Part shown: piece by piece, positions 1 through 5,034 of the stretch
How positions within the stretch are numbered: the stretch's first letter is position 1
Layout: each line of letters opens with the position of its first letter
Assembly: GCA_028683995.1 (NCBI GenBank)
Contig: JAQUGU010000131.1
Span: 1 to 5,034, forward strand
Origin: Syntrophomonadaceae bacterium
GTDB taxonomy: Bacteria; Bacillota; Syntrophomonadia; Syntrophomonadales; Syntrophomonadaceae
Reading direction: 5' to 3'
DNA length: 5,034 nt
Program-made: the position numbers and the translations under genes
Notes under the pieces: generated by a model
Databases searched by the model: none
Told to the model about the DNA's origin: nothing
The model's input: only the letters and a program-made list of their open reading frames with translations

Positions 1-137
1 GCTATATTGACAAAATCCTCATACTCTCTGCCGTAACCGAAGGTTCCGGAAGCTACCGCCACCGGATTCTTCATCATAATGCCGCCCAGGTTAACCGATA
101 AATCCAGTTTTTCTTCAGGAACTGATTTTTTTCGCAA
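1..137 (-). CDS. pyrD: Dihydroorotate dehydrogenase class 1B, catalytic subunit (5' part, runs off the window)
   Basis: This is the FMN-containing subunit that oxidises dihydroorotate to orotate, the fourth step of UMP synthesis, in the cytoplasm as a heterotetramer with PyrK. Only the first 45 codons are present. After a polar leader of about 11 residues (RKKSVPEEKLD), the sequence LSVNLGGIMMKNPV and then ASGTFGYGREYEDF matches the start of the class 1 barrel; ASGTFG is the conserved N-terminal FMN-site signature. The start is TTG at 135-137, chosen because a GGAGGGG site lies 7 bases upstream and no ATG or GTG in the same frame could give a full N-terminus; the next in-frame ATGs (MM before KNPV) fall inside the conserved barrel. 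It lies 236 bp downstream of pyrK, whereas the two genes are often contiguous or overlapping in Firmicutes. The family call is firm; the length and active site cannot be checked here. Confidence 0.93.
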   Translation of the reverse strand, partial: MRKKSVPEEKLDLSVNLGGIMMKNPVAVASGTFGYGREYEDFVNI

Positions 138-142
138 AAAAA

Positions 143-149
143 CCCCTCC
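143..149 (-). promoter_or_regulatory. Ribosome binding site of pyrD, deciding a TTG start
   Basis: Reading the minus strand, GGAGGGG is followed by a short run of T and then TTG; the GGAGG core lies 7 bases before the start codon. It is the only good Shine-Dalgarno sequence near the PyrD N-terminus and fixes the non-ATG start. The start codon is part of a T7-GCG-A7 dyad at 126-142, which could weakly pair in the mRNA. Confidence 0.8.
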
Positions 150-172
150 AAAATAAATCTTAACTAAAAATT

Positions 173-201
173 TACATAGCCCTAACCTCAGGTTAAAACA
201 A
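173..201 (-). promoter_or_regulatory. Candidate internal promoter with a palindromic spacer, upstream of pyrD
   Basis: On the minus strand, TTGTTT (196-201) and TATGTA (173-178) are 17 bp apart, the ideal sigma-A spacing, but each hexamer matches consensus at only about three of six positions. The spacer carries a perfect 13-bp palindrome, taacctcaggtta (183-195), which abuts the -35 element in the usual place for a repressor operator. The surroundings are AT-rich. The geometry is seen directly; promoter activity and regulation are inference, and chance matches in AT-rich DNA are common. Confidence 0.3.
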
Positions 202-250
202 TTCGTTTAAAATATATATTAGGTTGGCAAAAACTTAACGTTATATTTTT

Positions 251-281
251 AAAAAGGATGGCCTTTGCGGTCATTCTTTTT
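251..281. terminator. Terminator-like hairpin between pyrK and pyrD
   Basis: A 13-bp stem (251-263 with 269-281) closes a 5-base loop and is flanked by A and T tracts, as in a bidirectional intrinsic terminator. As plus-strand RNA all 13 pairs form, two of them G-U; as minus-strand RNA the same two positions become A-C mismatches, so the operon-sense hairpin is weaker. In the operon sense it would stop or attenuate transcription after pyrK; in the other direction it would block antisense transcription. Which strand uses it, if either, cannot be decided from sequence. Confidence 0.45.
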
Positions 282-373
282 ATTTGTATTTATTAGACGC
301 TCATTTACGAGATATTTTTCGTACTAACCCGCCATGGTCAGAGGTCGACCACGAATGAAAATTACTCTTTACT
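282..373. other. Unassigned spacer between the hairpin and the pyrK stop codon
   Basis: I recognise no gene here. On the minus strand one frame is open from within the last pyrK codons (+1 to the gene) to a TGA at about 302, giving a short tail ending LVRKISRK, and a second frame gives IRGRPLTMAG before a TAG. Both are too short to support a gene. A 5-bp dyad (tggtc/gacca around 335-351) and another (tacga/tcgta, 306-323) are present. It could be the eroded end of an inserted element, but I see no identifiable transposase sequence. Confidence 0.3.
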
Positions 374-1156
374 TTAGAACTCCACTTCGTCAATGTTAAA
401 AACGGGGCCATCTTTACATATCTTTTTATATTCATCGTCACTACTTTTCATTTTACGGGCACATCCCAGGCAAGCCCCTACCCCGCAGGCCATATATTCT
501 TCCAGGGATATTTCCGCAGCAATATTATTGTCGCGGGCAAAATCGCTCACTTTGGCCATCATCGGTTCCGGGCCGCAGCAGTAGATAAAATCGATTTCAT
601 TGGGACTTACTTTCTTCAGCACAAGGTCGGTAACCAGCCCTTTAAAACCGGCACTGCCATCCATGGTAGCAGGCAAGAACTCTACCCCGATATCTCTTAA
701 ACGGGGCAGAGCCACCAGTTCCAAGCGATTTTCCACACCGTGTATGACTTTAACGTTACAACCCTGACACTGCAAAACCCGGGCCAGGTACACCAGTGGA
801 GCAATGCCTACTCCCCCACCTATCAGCAGGGCGGTTTTGCGGGGAGCCAGCAGGGAAAACCCCCTCCCCAGGGGACCCATGGCATCTACATATTCTTTGG
901 GGCGGATACGGCTCAATAGATTAGTCCCTTTCCCCACCACTTTGTAAAGCAGGGTTATACTGCCCAGTTTCTTATCTACATCATAGAGGCTCAAAGGCCT
1001 TCTTAAAAGCGGATTATTCTCCAGGGCTGAGCGTATATGAACAAACTGACCCGGCTTGCAATCCTGGGCAATTCCAGGTGCTATAAATTCCAGCTCATAC
1101 ATATCGCGGCTTACTTGTATATGCCTCAAAACTAGTCCCTTTTCCAAGACAGGCAT
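374..1156 (-). CDS. pyrK: Dihydroorotate dehydrogenase class 1B, electron transfer subunit (FAD/[2Fe-2S])
   Basis: PyrK takes electrons from FMN in PyrD through a [2Fe-2S] cluster to FAD and on to NAD+, so that dihydroorotate oxidation can run without a quinone. At 260 aa it has the normal family length. Residues 1-100 form the ferredoxin-reductase-like FAD barrel, with RRPLSL at 52-57 and GKGT at 75-78. Residues 105-215 form the NAD-binding domain, with GGGVGIAPL at 113-121 and CGPEPMM at 194-200. The C-terminal cluster loop has Cys224, Cys229, Cys232 and Cys247 (C-x4-C-x2-C-x14-C), the full PyrK ligand set. The ATG start has GGAGGAG about 6 bases upstream. It lies 287 bp downstream of carB and 236 bp upstream of pyrD, loose for this operon. 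No truncation or missing key residue is seen. The cysteine motif and pyrD next door exclude a generic ferredoxin reductase. Confidence 0.97.
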   Translation of the reverse strand: MPVLEKGLVLRHIQVSRDMYELEFIAPGIAQDCKPGQFVHIRSALENNPLLRRPLSLYDVDKKLGSITLLYKVVGKGTNLLSRIRPKEYVDAMGPLGRGFSLLAPRKTALLIGGGVGIAPLVYLARVLQCQGCNVKVIHGVENRLELVALPRLRDIGVEFLPATMDGSAGFKGLVTDLVLKKVSPNEIDFIYCCGPEPMMAKVSDFARDNNIAAEISLEEYMACGVGACLGCARKMKSSDDEYKKICKDGPVFNIDEVEF

Positions 1157-1182
1157 GCGTCTCCTCCAATCTTTCTATAAGT

Positions 1183-1228
1183 GAGGGGTAGTTACCCCAG
1201 CGGGTAGACACATATGTCTGCCCCTGCA
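1183..1228 (+). repeat. Palindromic intergenic repeat, copy A
   Basis: This is a direct copy of the unit at 1327-1373, with about six or seven differences and a one-base gap. It has two dyads: a 14-bp one, ggggtagttacccc (1185-1198), and an 8-bp stem (1202-1209 with 1216-1223, one G-T pair) around a 6-base loop. It lies just upstream of the pyrK ribosome binding site. There is no open frame or T tract, so it is neither a gene nor a standard terminator. Confidence 0.75.
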
Positions 1229-1278
1229 AGAAAGCTTAAAACCCGAATCTATATCTGAACCGGGGTAACGCGAACCTT

Positions 1279-1305
1279 GTAGGGGCGAACCCATGTGTTC
1301 GCCCG
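1279..1305 (-). repeat. Palindromic intergenic repeat, copy B (inverted relative to A and C)
   Basis: This 27-bp unit matches the reverse complement of 1346-1372 at 23 of 27 positions. Its 8-bp stem, gggcgaac (1283-1290) with gttcgccc (1297-1304), closes the loop ccatgt. All four differences from copy C fall in the stem and form two compensated base-pair swaps. A ggggtaac module (1262-1269), the inverse of the gttacccc module in A and C, lies just to its left, so the modules are in a different order here. Confidence 0.75.
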
Positions 1306-1326
1306 CGGTCAGCACTTCATTAGCCG

Positions 1327-1373
1327 GTAGGGTAAGTTACCCCAACGGGCAGACACATGGGTCTGCCCCTACA
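1327..1373 (+). repeat. Palindromic intergenic repeat, copy C
   Basis: It contains a perfect dyad gggtaagttaccc (1330-1342) and an 8-bp perfect stem, gggcagac (1347-1354) with gtctgccc (1361-1368), around a 6-base loop. It is a direct repeat of copy A and is inverted relative to copy B, so B and C could also pair with each other over about 27 bases in RNA. The style matches short palindromic elements dispersed between genes in many Firmicutes; the family name is unknown to me. Confidence 0.78.
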
Positions 1374-1394
1374 CTCTCTTACATCTCTAATCTG

Positions 1395-1418
1395 CATCTA
1401 TCTACCTCAGTATAGATG
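1395..1418. other. 7-bp inverted repeat just downstream of carB
   Basis: The arms catctat (1395-1401) and atagatg (1412-1418) are perfect and enclose a 10-base loop. No T tract follows on either side, so it is a poor terminator. It may be part of the repeat-rich spacer or mere chance in AT-rich DNA. Confidence 0.3.
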
Positions 1419-1419
1419 T

Positions 1420-1451
1420 AATTCAAAATTAAAAATTCACAATTCAAAATT
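1420..1451. repeat. AT-rich repeat overlapping the carB stop codon
   Basis: Two identical 11-bp units, aattcaaaatt (1420-1430 and 1441-1451), are separated by 10 bases that hold a partial third copy (aattcac). The right-hand unit supplies the last two CarB codons and the TGA stop. The motif resembles AT-rich dispersed repeats of Firmicute intergenic regions. It may have been inserted at, or grown into, the 3' end of carB. Confidence 0.6.
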
Positions 1452-4400
1452 CTTTCAGATACTCCTGTAAGGATTCTACTGCTATATTTCGCTCCCCTTC
1501 CTGAATAACCTCCTGCATCACCTTGAGAGTATCCAGGGAAGTTAGGCAGGGTACATTCAGCTCTACTGCCGCCCGGCGAATATGAAAACCATCACTAAAG
1601 GGTTTACGCCCATGGGTAAGGGTATTGACCACAAAGTCCACCTGGCCATCGCGAATCAGGTCAACAATATTGGGATGCCCCTCCTTGAATTTGTTTACCC
1701 TTTCTACCTTAACGCCTGCTTGCTCCAGCACTGCAGCAGTCCCCTCGGTTGCCAGCAGTTTAAATCCCATAGATGCAAATTCCTTAAGGATAGGCAGGGC
1801 TTCCTCTTTATCTTTATCAGCAATAGTTGCTACAATAGTACCTTTTACCGGTATTTCTACCCCTGCCGCCAAAAGTCCTTTGTAAACAGCAGTTTTTAGA
1901 GACTTATCTATGCCCAAAACCTCACCCGTAGATTTCATTTCCGGTCCCAGAGTAATATCCACCTGCTCCAGTTTGGCAAATGAAAATACCGGAACCTTAA
2001 CCGCATAATAATCAGGCTGGGGCTGCAGCCCTCCCCGGTAACCATAATCAGCCAGGCTCTTACCCAAAATTATTTCCGTAGCCAGTTTAACCAGGGGAAT
2101 ACCGGTAACCTTACTGATAAAAGGTATGGTACGGCTGGAACGGGGGTTTACCTCCAGTACATAAAGCTCGTTCTCGTACTCCACGAACTGAATATTGATT
2201 AATCCTTTAACATTTAATGCCAGGGCCAGTTTGGTAGTATATTCCACTACCTTATCCTTAATCTGCAGGCTCAAATCGTGGGCCGGAAAGACTGCCATAC
2301 TGTCACCGGAGTGAACTCCTGCCCTTTCTATATGCTGCATTATACCCGGTATTAGTACCTCGGTACCATCAGCCACCGCATCAACCTCGATTTCCTTGCC
2401 CAACAGGTACTTATCCACCAGTACTGGGTGCTCCAAGGTAACTTTCACTGCGGTTTGCATGTATTGTCTGATTTCTTCGTCATTGTAGACTATTTCCATA
2501 GCCCGTCCTCCCAGTACATAAGAGGGGCGAACCAGAACCGGATAGCCAACTTTAGCAGCTACCTTTACCGCATCTTCAACTGAAAATACGCTCTTTCCCG
2601 GCGGGCGGGGAATGCCCAGGTTTTCTACCATGGAATCAAAACGCTCCCGGTCTTCGGCCCGGTCAATGCTGTCATTAGAAGTCCCCATTATATTTACCCC
2701 GGATTGGCTTAGAGGATTGGCCAAATTTATGGCGGTCTGCCCGCCAAACTGCACTATTACCCCTTCCGGATGCTCCTCCTCAATAATATTCATAACATCC
2801 TCATAGACCAGCGGTTCAAAATAGAGGCGGTCGGAAGTATCGAAATCAGTGCTGACAGTTTCCGGGTTATTGTTAACGATAATGGCTTTTACGCCCGCTT
2901 CCCGCAGGGCCCATACGCAGTGCACGGAACAGTAGTCAAACTCTACCCCCTGACCGATGCGAATGGGACCTGAGCCAATGACCAGAACTTTACGGGCTCC
3001 AGGGTCATGCAGGGCTTCGTTTTCGTCTTCATAACAGGAATAAAAATAGGGGGTCTTAGCGTCAAACTCGGCGGCACAGGTATCCACCAGCTTGTAGGTA
3101 GGTACTATCCCCATTTCCCGTCTCAAGCTGCGTACATCCGCTTCTTTTAACCCTTTGATAACCGCGATTTCACTATCGGAAAAGCCCAGCTTTTTAGCTT
3201 CCTTCAGGGTTTCAGCATCTAATTCTCGAACTTTCAGGCGCAAGGAAAAGTCAATAATGTTTTTTATTTTCTTTAAGAAATATTTGTCTATGCGGGTTGT
3301 TTCCCCTATTTCCTCGATGGAAAAACCACGGGTAAAAGCCTCGGCTACTATAAAGATACGTTCATCATCCGCTTCTTGGAGGCGATCGCGCAGGGACTGG
3401 TCATTGCAGCTTAAGAGTTCGGGCAAACGCAGTCCTAACAGGCCAATTTCCAAAGAACGAATCGATTTTAAGAAAGCCGCTTCAAAACTGCGGTCAATAG
3501 CCATAACCTCGCCGGTAGCCTTCATCTGGGTTCCCAGGTGGCGATCTCCAAATATAAACTTGTCAAAGGGCCAGCGTGGAACTTTAAGTACCACATAGTC
3601 GATAGTTGGCTCAAAGCAAGCGGTAGTTTTACCGGTAACCATATTAGGAATCTCGTCCAGATGGTAGCCCAGAGCTATCTTGGTGGTCACCCGGGCTATA
3701 GGATAGCCGGTCGCTTTGGAGGCCAGGGCACTGGAGCGGCTGACCCGCGGGTTTACTTCTATTACATAGTATTTCTTGCTGAAGGGGTCAAGAGCAAACT
3801 GAACATTACAGCCCCCTGCTATCTTTAAAGCGCGGATAATTTTTATGGAAGCAAAACGCAGCATTTGATATTCTTCATCAGTCAGAGTTTGGGCTGGAGC
3901 TACTACTATACTATCTCCGGTATGAATACCTACCGGGTCAATGTTTTCCATACTGCAGATGGCGATGCTGTTATCATTGGCATCCCGCATAACCTCAAAC
4001 TCAATTTCCTTATATCCGGCTACACTCCGTTCAATCAGAGCCTGCTTAATCGGACTGCTCTTTAAACCCTTATTAACAATCCGGCTTAACTCTTTTTCAT
4101 TAATGGCATTACCCCCTCCGGTACCTCCCAGGGTATAAGCCGGGCGTACAATCAGGGGATAACCCACCCTTTGGGCAAAACGCAGGGCCTGGTCCACCGA
4201 ATGAACTATATCGCTTTCCGGTATAGGCTCGCCAATCTCCTGCATGGTAGTTTTAAATGCTTCCCGGTCTTCGGCCCGGTGAATAGCATCCAGGGACATA
4301 CCCAAAATAGGTACTCCGCTATCCTTAAGAACTCCCTCCCGGTCCAGCGCCAGGGCCAGGTTAAGTCCCACCTGGCCGCCTAAATTGGCGATAATTCCAT

Positions 4401-4650
4401 CAGGTTTCTCTTTCTCTAAAATCTTTTTAACCGTATCCACAGTCATGGGTTCGAAATAGACCTGGTCGGCTATATTAATATCAGTCATTATAGTAGCCGG
4501 GTTGCTATTCAAGAGTATTACCTCAATACCCTCTTCCTTTATAGCCTGGCAAGCCTGAGTACCAGCGTAATCAAATTCAGCCGCCTGGCCAATAATAATT
4601 GGACCAGATCCGATAACCAGAACCTTTTTCAAATTTTTTAAAAGCGGCAT
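1444..4650 (-). CDS. carB: Carbamoyl-phosphate synthase, large subunit
   Basis: CarB makes carbamoyl phosphate from ammonia (delivered by CarA or free), bicarbonate and two ATP, in the cytoplasm. At 1068 aa it is full length, with the usual duplicated layout: carboxyphosphate ATP-grasp half (1-400), oligomerisation domain (about 400-550), carbamoyl-phosphate ATP-grasp half (about 550-930), and MGS-like allosteric domain (about 935-1068). First-half active-site residues are present: Arg129, Arg169 (VRPAYTLGG), Glu215, His243, Gln284, Glu298 and Asn300 (IEVNPR). The second half has Arg708 (VRPSYVLGGRAM), Gln821, Glu833 and Asn835 (LEVNPR). The allosteric site has Thr968 and Thr971 (ATEGT), Lys987, and Asn1009-Thr1010, followed by LTHGRKPFSDGFHIRR, which resembles Bacillus PyrAB; UMP inhibition is therefore likely but inferred. 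The ATG start has GGAGGAG about 7 bases upstream. The stop codon lies in an AT-rich repeat. Its place between carA and pyrK indicates the pyrimidine enzyme. Confidence 0.98.
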   Translation of the reverse strand: MPLLKNLKKVLVIGSGPIIIGQAAEFDYAGTQACQAIKEEGIEVILLNSNPATIMTDINIADQVYFEPMTVDTVKKILEKEKPDGIIANLGGQVGLNLALALDREGVLKDSGVPILGMSLDAIHRAEDREAFKTTMQEIGEPIPESDIVHSVDQALRFAQRVGYPLIVRPAYTLGGTGGGNAINEKELSRIVNKGLKSSPIKQALIERSVAGYKEIEFEVMRDANDNSIAICSMENIDPVGIHTGDSIVVAPAQTLTDEEYQMLRFASIKIIRALKIAGGCNVQFALDPFSKKYYVIEVNPRVSRSSALASKATGYPIARVTTKIALGYHLDEIPNMVTGKTTACFEPTIDYVVLKVPRWPFDKFIFGDRHLGTQMKATGEVMAIDRSFEAAFLKSIRSLEIGLLGLRLPELLSCNDQSLRDRLQEADDERIFIVAEAFTRGFSIEEIGETTRIDKYFLKKIKNIIDFSLRLKVRELDAETLKEAKKLGFSDSEIAVIKGLKEADVRSLRREMGIVPTYKLVDTCAAEFDAKTPYFYSCYEDENEALHDPGARKVLVIGSGPIRIGQGVEFDYCSVHCVWALREAGVKAIIVNNNPETVSTDFDTSDRLYFEPLVYEDVMNIIEEEHPEGVIVQFGGQTAINLANPLSQSGVNIMGTSNDSIDRAEDRERFDSMVENLGIPRPPGKSVFSVEDAVKVAAKVGYPVLVRPSYVLGGRAMEIVYNDEEIRQYMQTAVKVTLEHPVLVDKYLLGKEIEVDAVADGTEVLIPGIMQHIERAGVHSGDSMAVFPAHDLSLQIKDKVVEYTTKLALALNVKGLINIQFVEYENELYVLEVNPRSSRTIPFISKVTGIPLVKLATEIILGKSLADYGYRGGLQPQPDYYAVKVPVFSFAKLEQVDITLGPEMKSTGEVLGIDKSLKTAVYKGLLAAGVEIPVKGTIVATIADKDKEEALPILKEFASMGFKLLATEGTAAVLEQAGVKVERVNKFKEGHPNIVDLIRDGQVDFVVNTLTHGRKPFSDGFHIRRAAVELNVPCLTSLDTLKVMQEVIQEGERNIAVESLQEYLKEF

Positions 4651-4675
4651 ATCTACTCCTCCAACTAGCTTAGAC

Positions 4676-4701
4676 TTTTTAATAGACGCGGAAAGACGCG
4701 G
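4676..4701 (+). repeat. Left arm of the inverted repeat in the carA-carB gap
   Basis: A T run, then aata, then gacgcggaaa and gacgcgg: two tandem gacgcgg modules. It lies about 25 bp upstream of the carB start and could pair in RNA with the right arm at 4901-4922. Confidence 0.65.
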
Positions 4702-4900
4702 ATTCTTCTGGGAACTACTCGGATTTATTTAGAGTTAAAATAAAGAACCCGATACTCAAACGGCTATAAACAAACAATGTTTTCCCCTTACTCCTGAAAT
4801 TTTACCACTCGCAATTTAAATCTGCATAAATCATAATCATTGTAAGTTAATCTGCGCCAAATTATCCTTATAATTTATCCGCGGTATTCCCTTTAACTTT

Positions 4901-4922
4901 CCGCGGTTTCCGCGTCAAAAAA
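4901..4922 (-). repeat. Right arm of the inverted repeat in the carA-carB gap
   Basis: On the minus strand it reads as a run of six T, then gacgcggaaa and ccgcgg, matching the left arm apart from a missing aata and a small change between the modules. It begins about 5 bp after the carA stop codon, so it sits immediately downstream of that gene. It also contains a small local hairpin (cgcgg-aaa-ccgcg) without a following T tract. Confidence 0.65.
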
Positions 4923-4927
4923 TCCCC

Positions 4928-5034
4928 TCACATCATGCTCACGAAATCGTCCAGGAAAAATCCGGTTTCGCTGTAACCGGGATAACCTTCAGGGTCAAAC
5001 TGTACCGAAAAAACCGGCAGTTCCAGGTGATTTA
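4928..5034 (-). CDS. carA: Carbamoyl-phosphate synthase, small (glutaminase) subunit, C-terminal end only
   Basis: CarA is the class I glutamine amidotransferase that releases ammonia from glutamine and channels it to CarB. The fragment holds the last 34 codons. LPVFSVQFDPEG aligns with the usual LPVFSVQYHPEA block, and the end (FFLDDFVSMM) with the usual YLFDRF tail. In this block the family has the catalytic His and Glu of the Cys-His-Glu triad (His353 and Glu355 in E. coli). Here the Glu is kept, but the His is Asp (codon GAC at 4994-4996), and the following PGP and D..YLF positions also deviate. The frame is sound on both sides, with a TGA stop at 4928-4930. The carB start is 277 bp downstream. 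The family call rests on a short segment, but position next to carB supports it strongly. The nucleophile Cys lies outside the window. Confidence 0.9.
   Translation of the reverse strand, partial: NHLELPVFSVQFDPEGYPGYSETGFFLDDFVSMM

Larger units (their letters stand above)
4676..4922. mobile_element. Decayed MITE-like or dispersed repeat element filling the carA-carB gap
   Basis: The gap is framed by inverted repeats: a T run followed by gacgcggaaa at 4676-4694, and tttccgcgtc followed by six A at 4907-4922. The match extends inward to a second cgcgga module on both sides. Between them are degenerate units of the type aatctgc..aaat (4818-4832, 4848-4862) and atccgcgg (4877-4884). No open frame or transposase is present. 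Such CGCGG/TCTGCG repeats recall dispersed intergenic elements in several bacterial genomes; that it was mobile is inference, and no clear target-site duplication is seen. Confidence 0.45.

Noticed and set aside
302..373. Possible transposase C-terminus on the minus strand (frame ending LVRKISRK)
   Set aside because: The open stretch is under 30 residues, has no recognisable transposase motif, and its upstream part simply overlaps pyrK out of frame.
1183..1373. CRISPR array
   Set aside because: There are only three copies, one is inverted, spacing is irregular, and the copies are diverged from each other.
1582..1899. Plus-strand open frames of 105 and 86 codons over the 3' part of carB
   Set aside because: They are overlapping antisense frames of the CarB allosteric domain, with no recognisable domain and low-complexity composition.
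3155..3598. 147-codon plus-strand open frame inside carB
   Set aside because: It lies antisense to highly conserved CarB sequence, has no convincing ribosome binding site, and its Ser/Arg-rich composition is typical of a shadow frame.
4751..4790. Promoter for carB (TTGTTT with TATCGG at 17 bp)
   Set aside because: The -10 match is poor and similar pairs occur by chance in AT-rich DNA; no operator or start signal supports it.
4901..4922. Intrinsic terminator after carA
   Set aside because: The local hairpin has only five GC pairs and a three-base loop, and it is preceded rather than followed by the T run on the operon strand.
4651..4927. PyrR-binding attenuator ahead of carB
   Set aside because: I see no PyrR-type binding loop and no antiterminator/terminator pair; the structure is explained by inverted repeats.

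Overview
The window is a stretch of a de novo pyrimidine (UMP) biosynthesis operon, read entirely on the minus strand. From right to left, in the direction of transcription, it holds the 3' end of carA (carbamoyl-phosphate synthase small subunit), complete carB (large subunit, 1068 aa), complete pyrK (electron-transfer subunit of class 1B dihydroorotate dehydrogenase, 260 aa) and the 5' end of pyrD (catalytic subunit of the same dehydrogenase). CarA and CarB together make carbamoyl phosphate from glutamine or ammonia, bicarbonate and ATP. PyrD and PyrK together oxidise dihydroorotate to orotate and pass the electrons through FMN, FAD and a [2Fe-2S] cluster to NAD+.

The organism is most likely an anaerobic, low-to-medium GC Firmicute (Clostridia). 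The reasons are the class 1B PyrD/PyrK pair, the carA-carB-pyrK-pyrD order, strong GGAGG ribosome binding sites, and a CarB allosteric domain of the Bacillus PyrAB type. The repeat-laden intergenic gaps and base composition remind me of Syntrophomonas-type Clostridia, but that is only an impression.

The genes are ordinary; the spaces between them are not. In many Firmicutes these junctions are nearly closed or overlapping, but here all three are 236-287 bp long and mostly filled with short repeats or hairpins. The carA-carB gap (4651-4927) is framed by inverted GC-rich repeats and looks like a decayed MITE-like dispersed element. The carB-pyrK gap (1157-1443) has three copies of a palindromic repeat, one inverted, whose stem differences are perfectly compensatory, plus an AT-rich repeat that contains the carB stop codon. 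The pyrK-pyrD gap (138-373) has a terminator-like hairpin, a 13-bp palindrome inside the spacer of a weak candidate promoter, and a TTG start codon in a U7-GCG-A7 dyad.

The most interesting coding observation is in the CarA fragment: the His of the conserved glutaminase HPE motif is Asp (DPE). This could mean weak or absent glutaminase activity. I found no CRISPR array, tRNA, rRNA, complete insertion sequence or defence system, and I do not claim a new system here.
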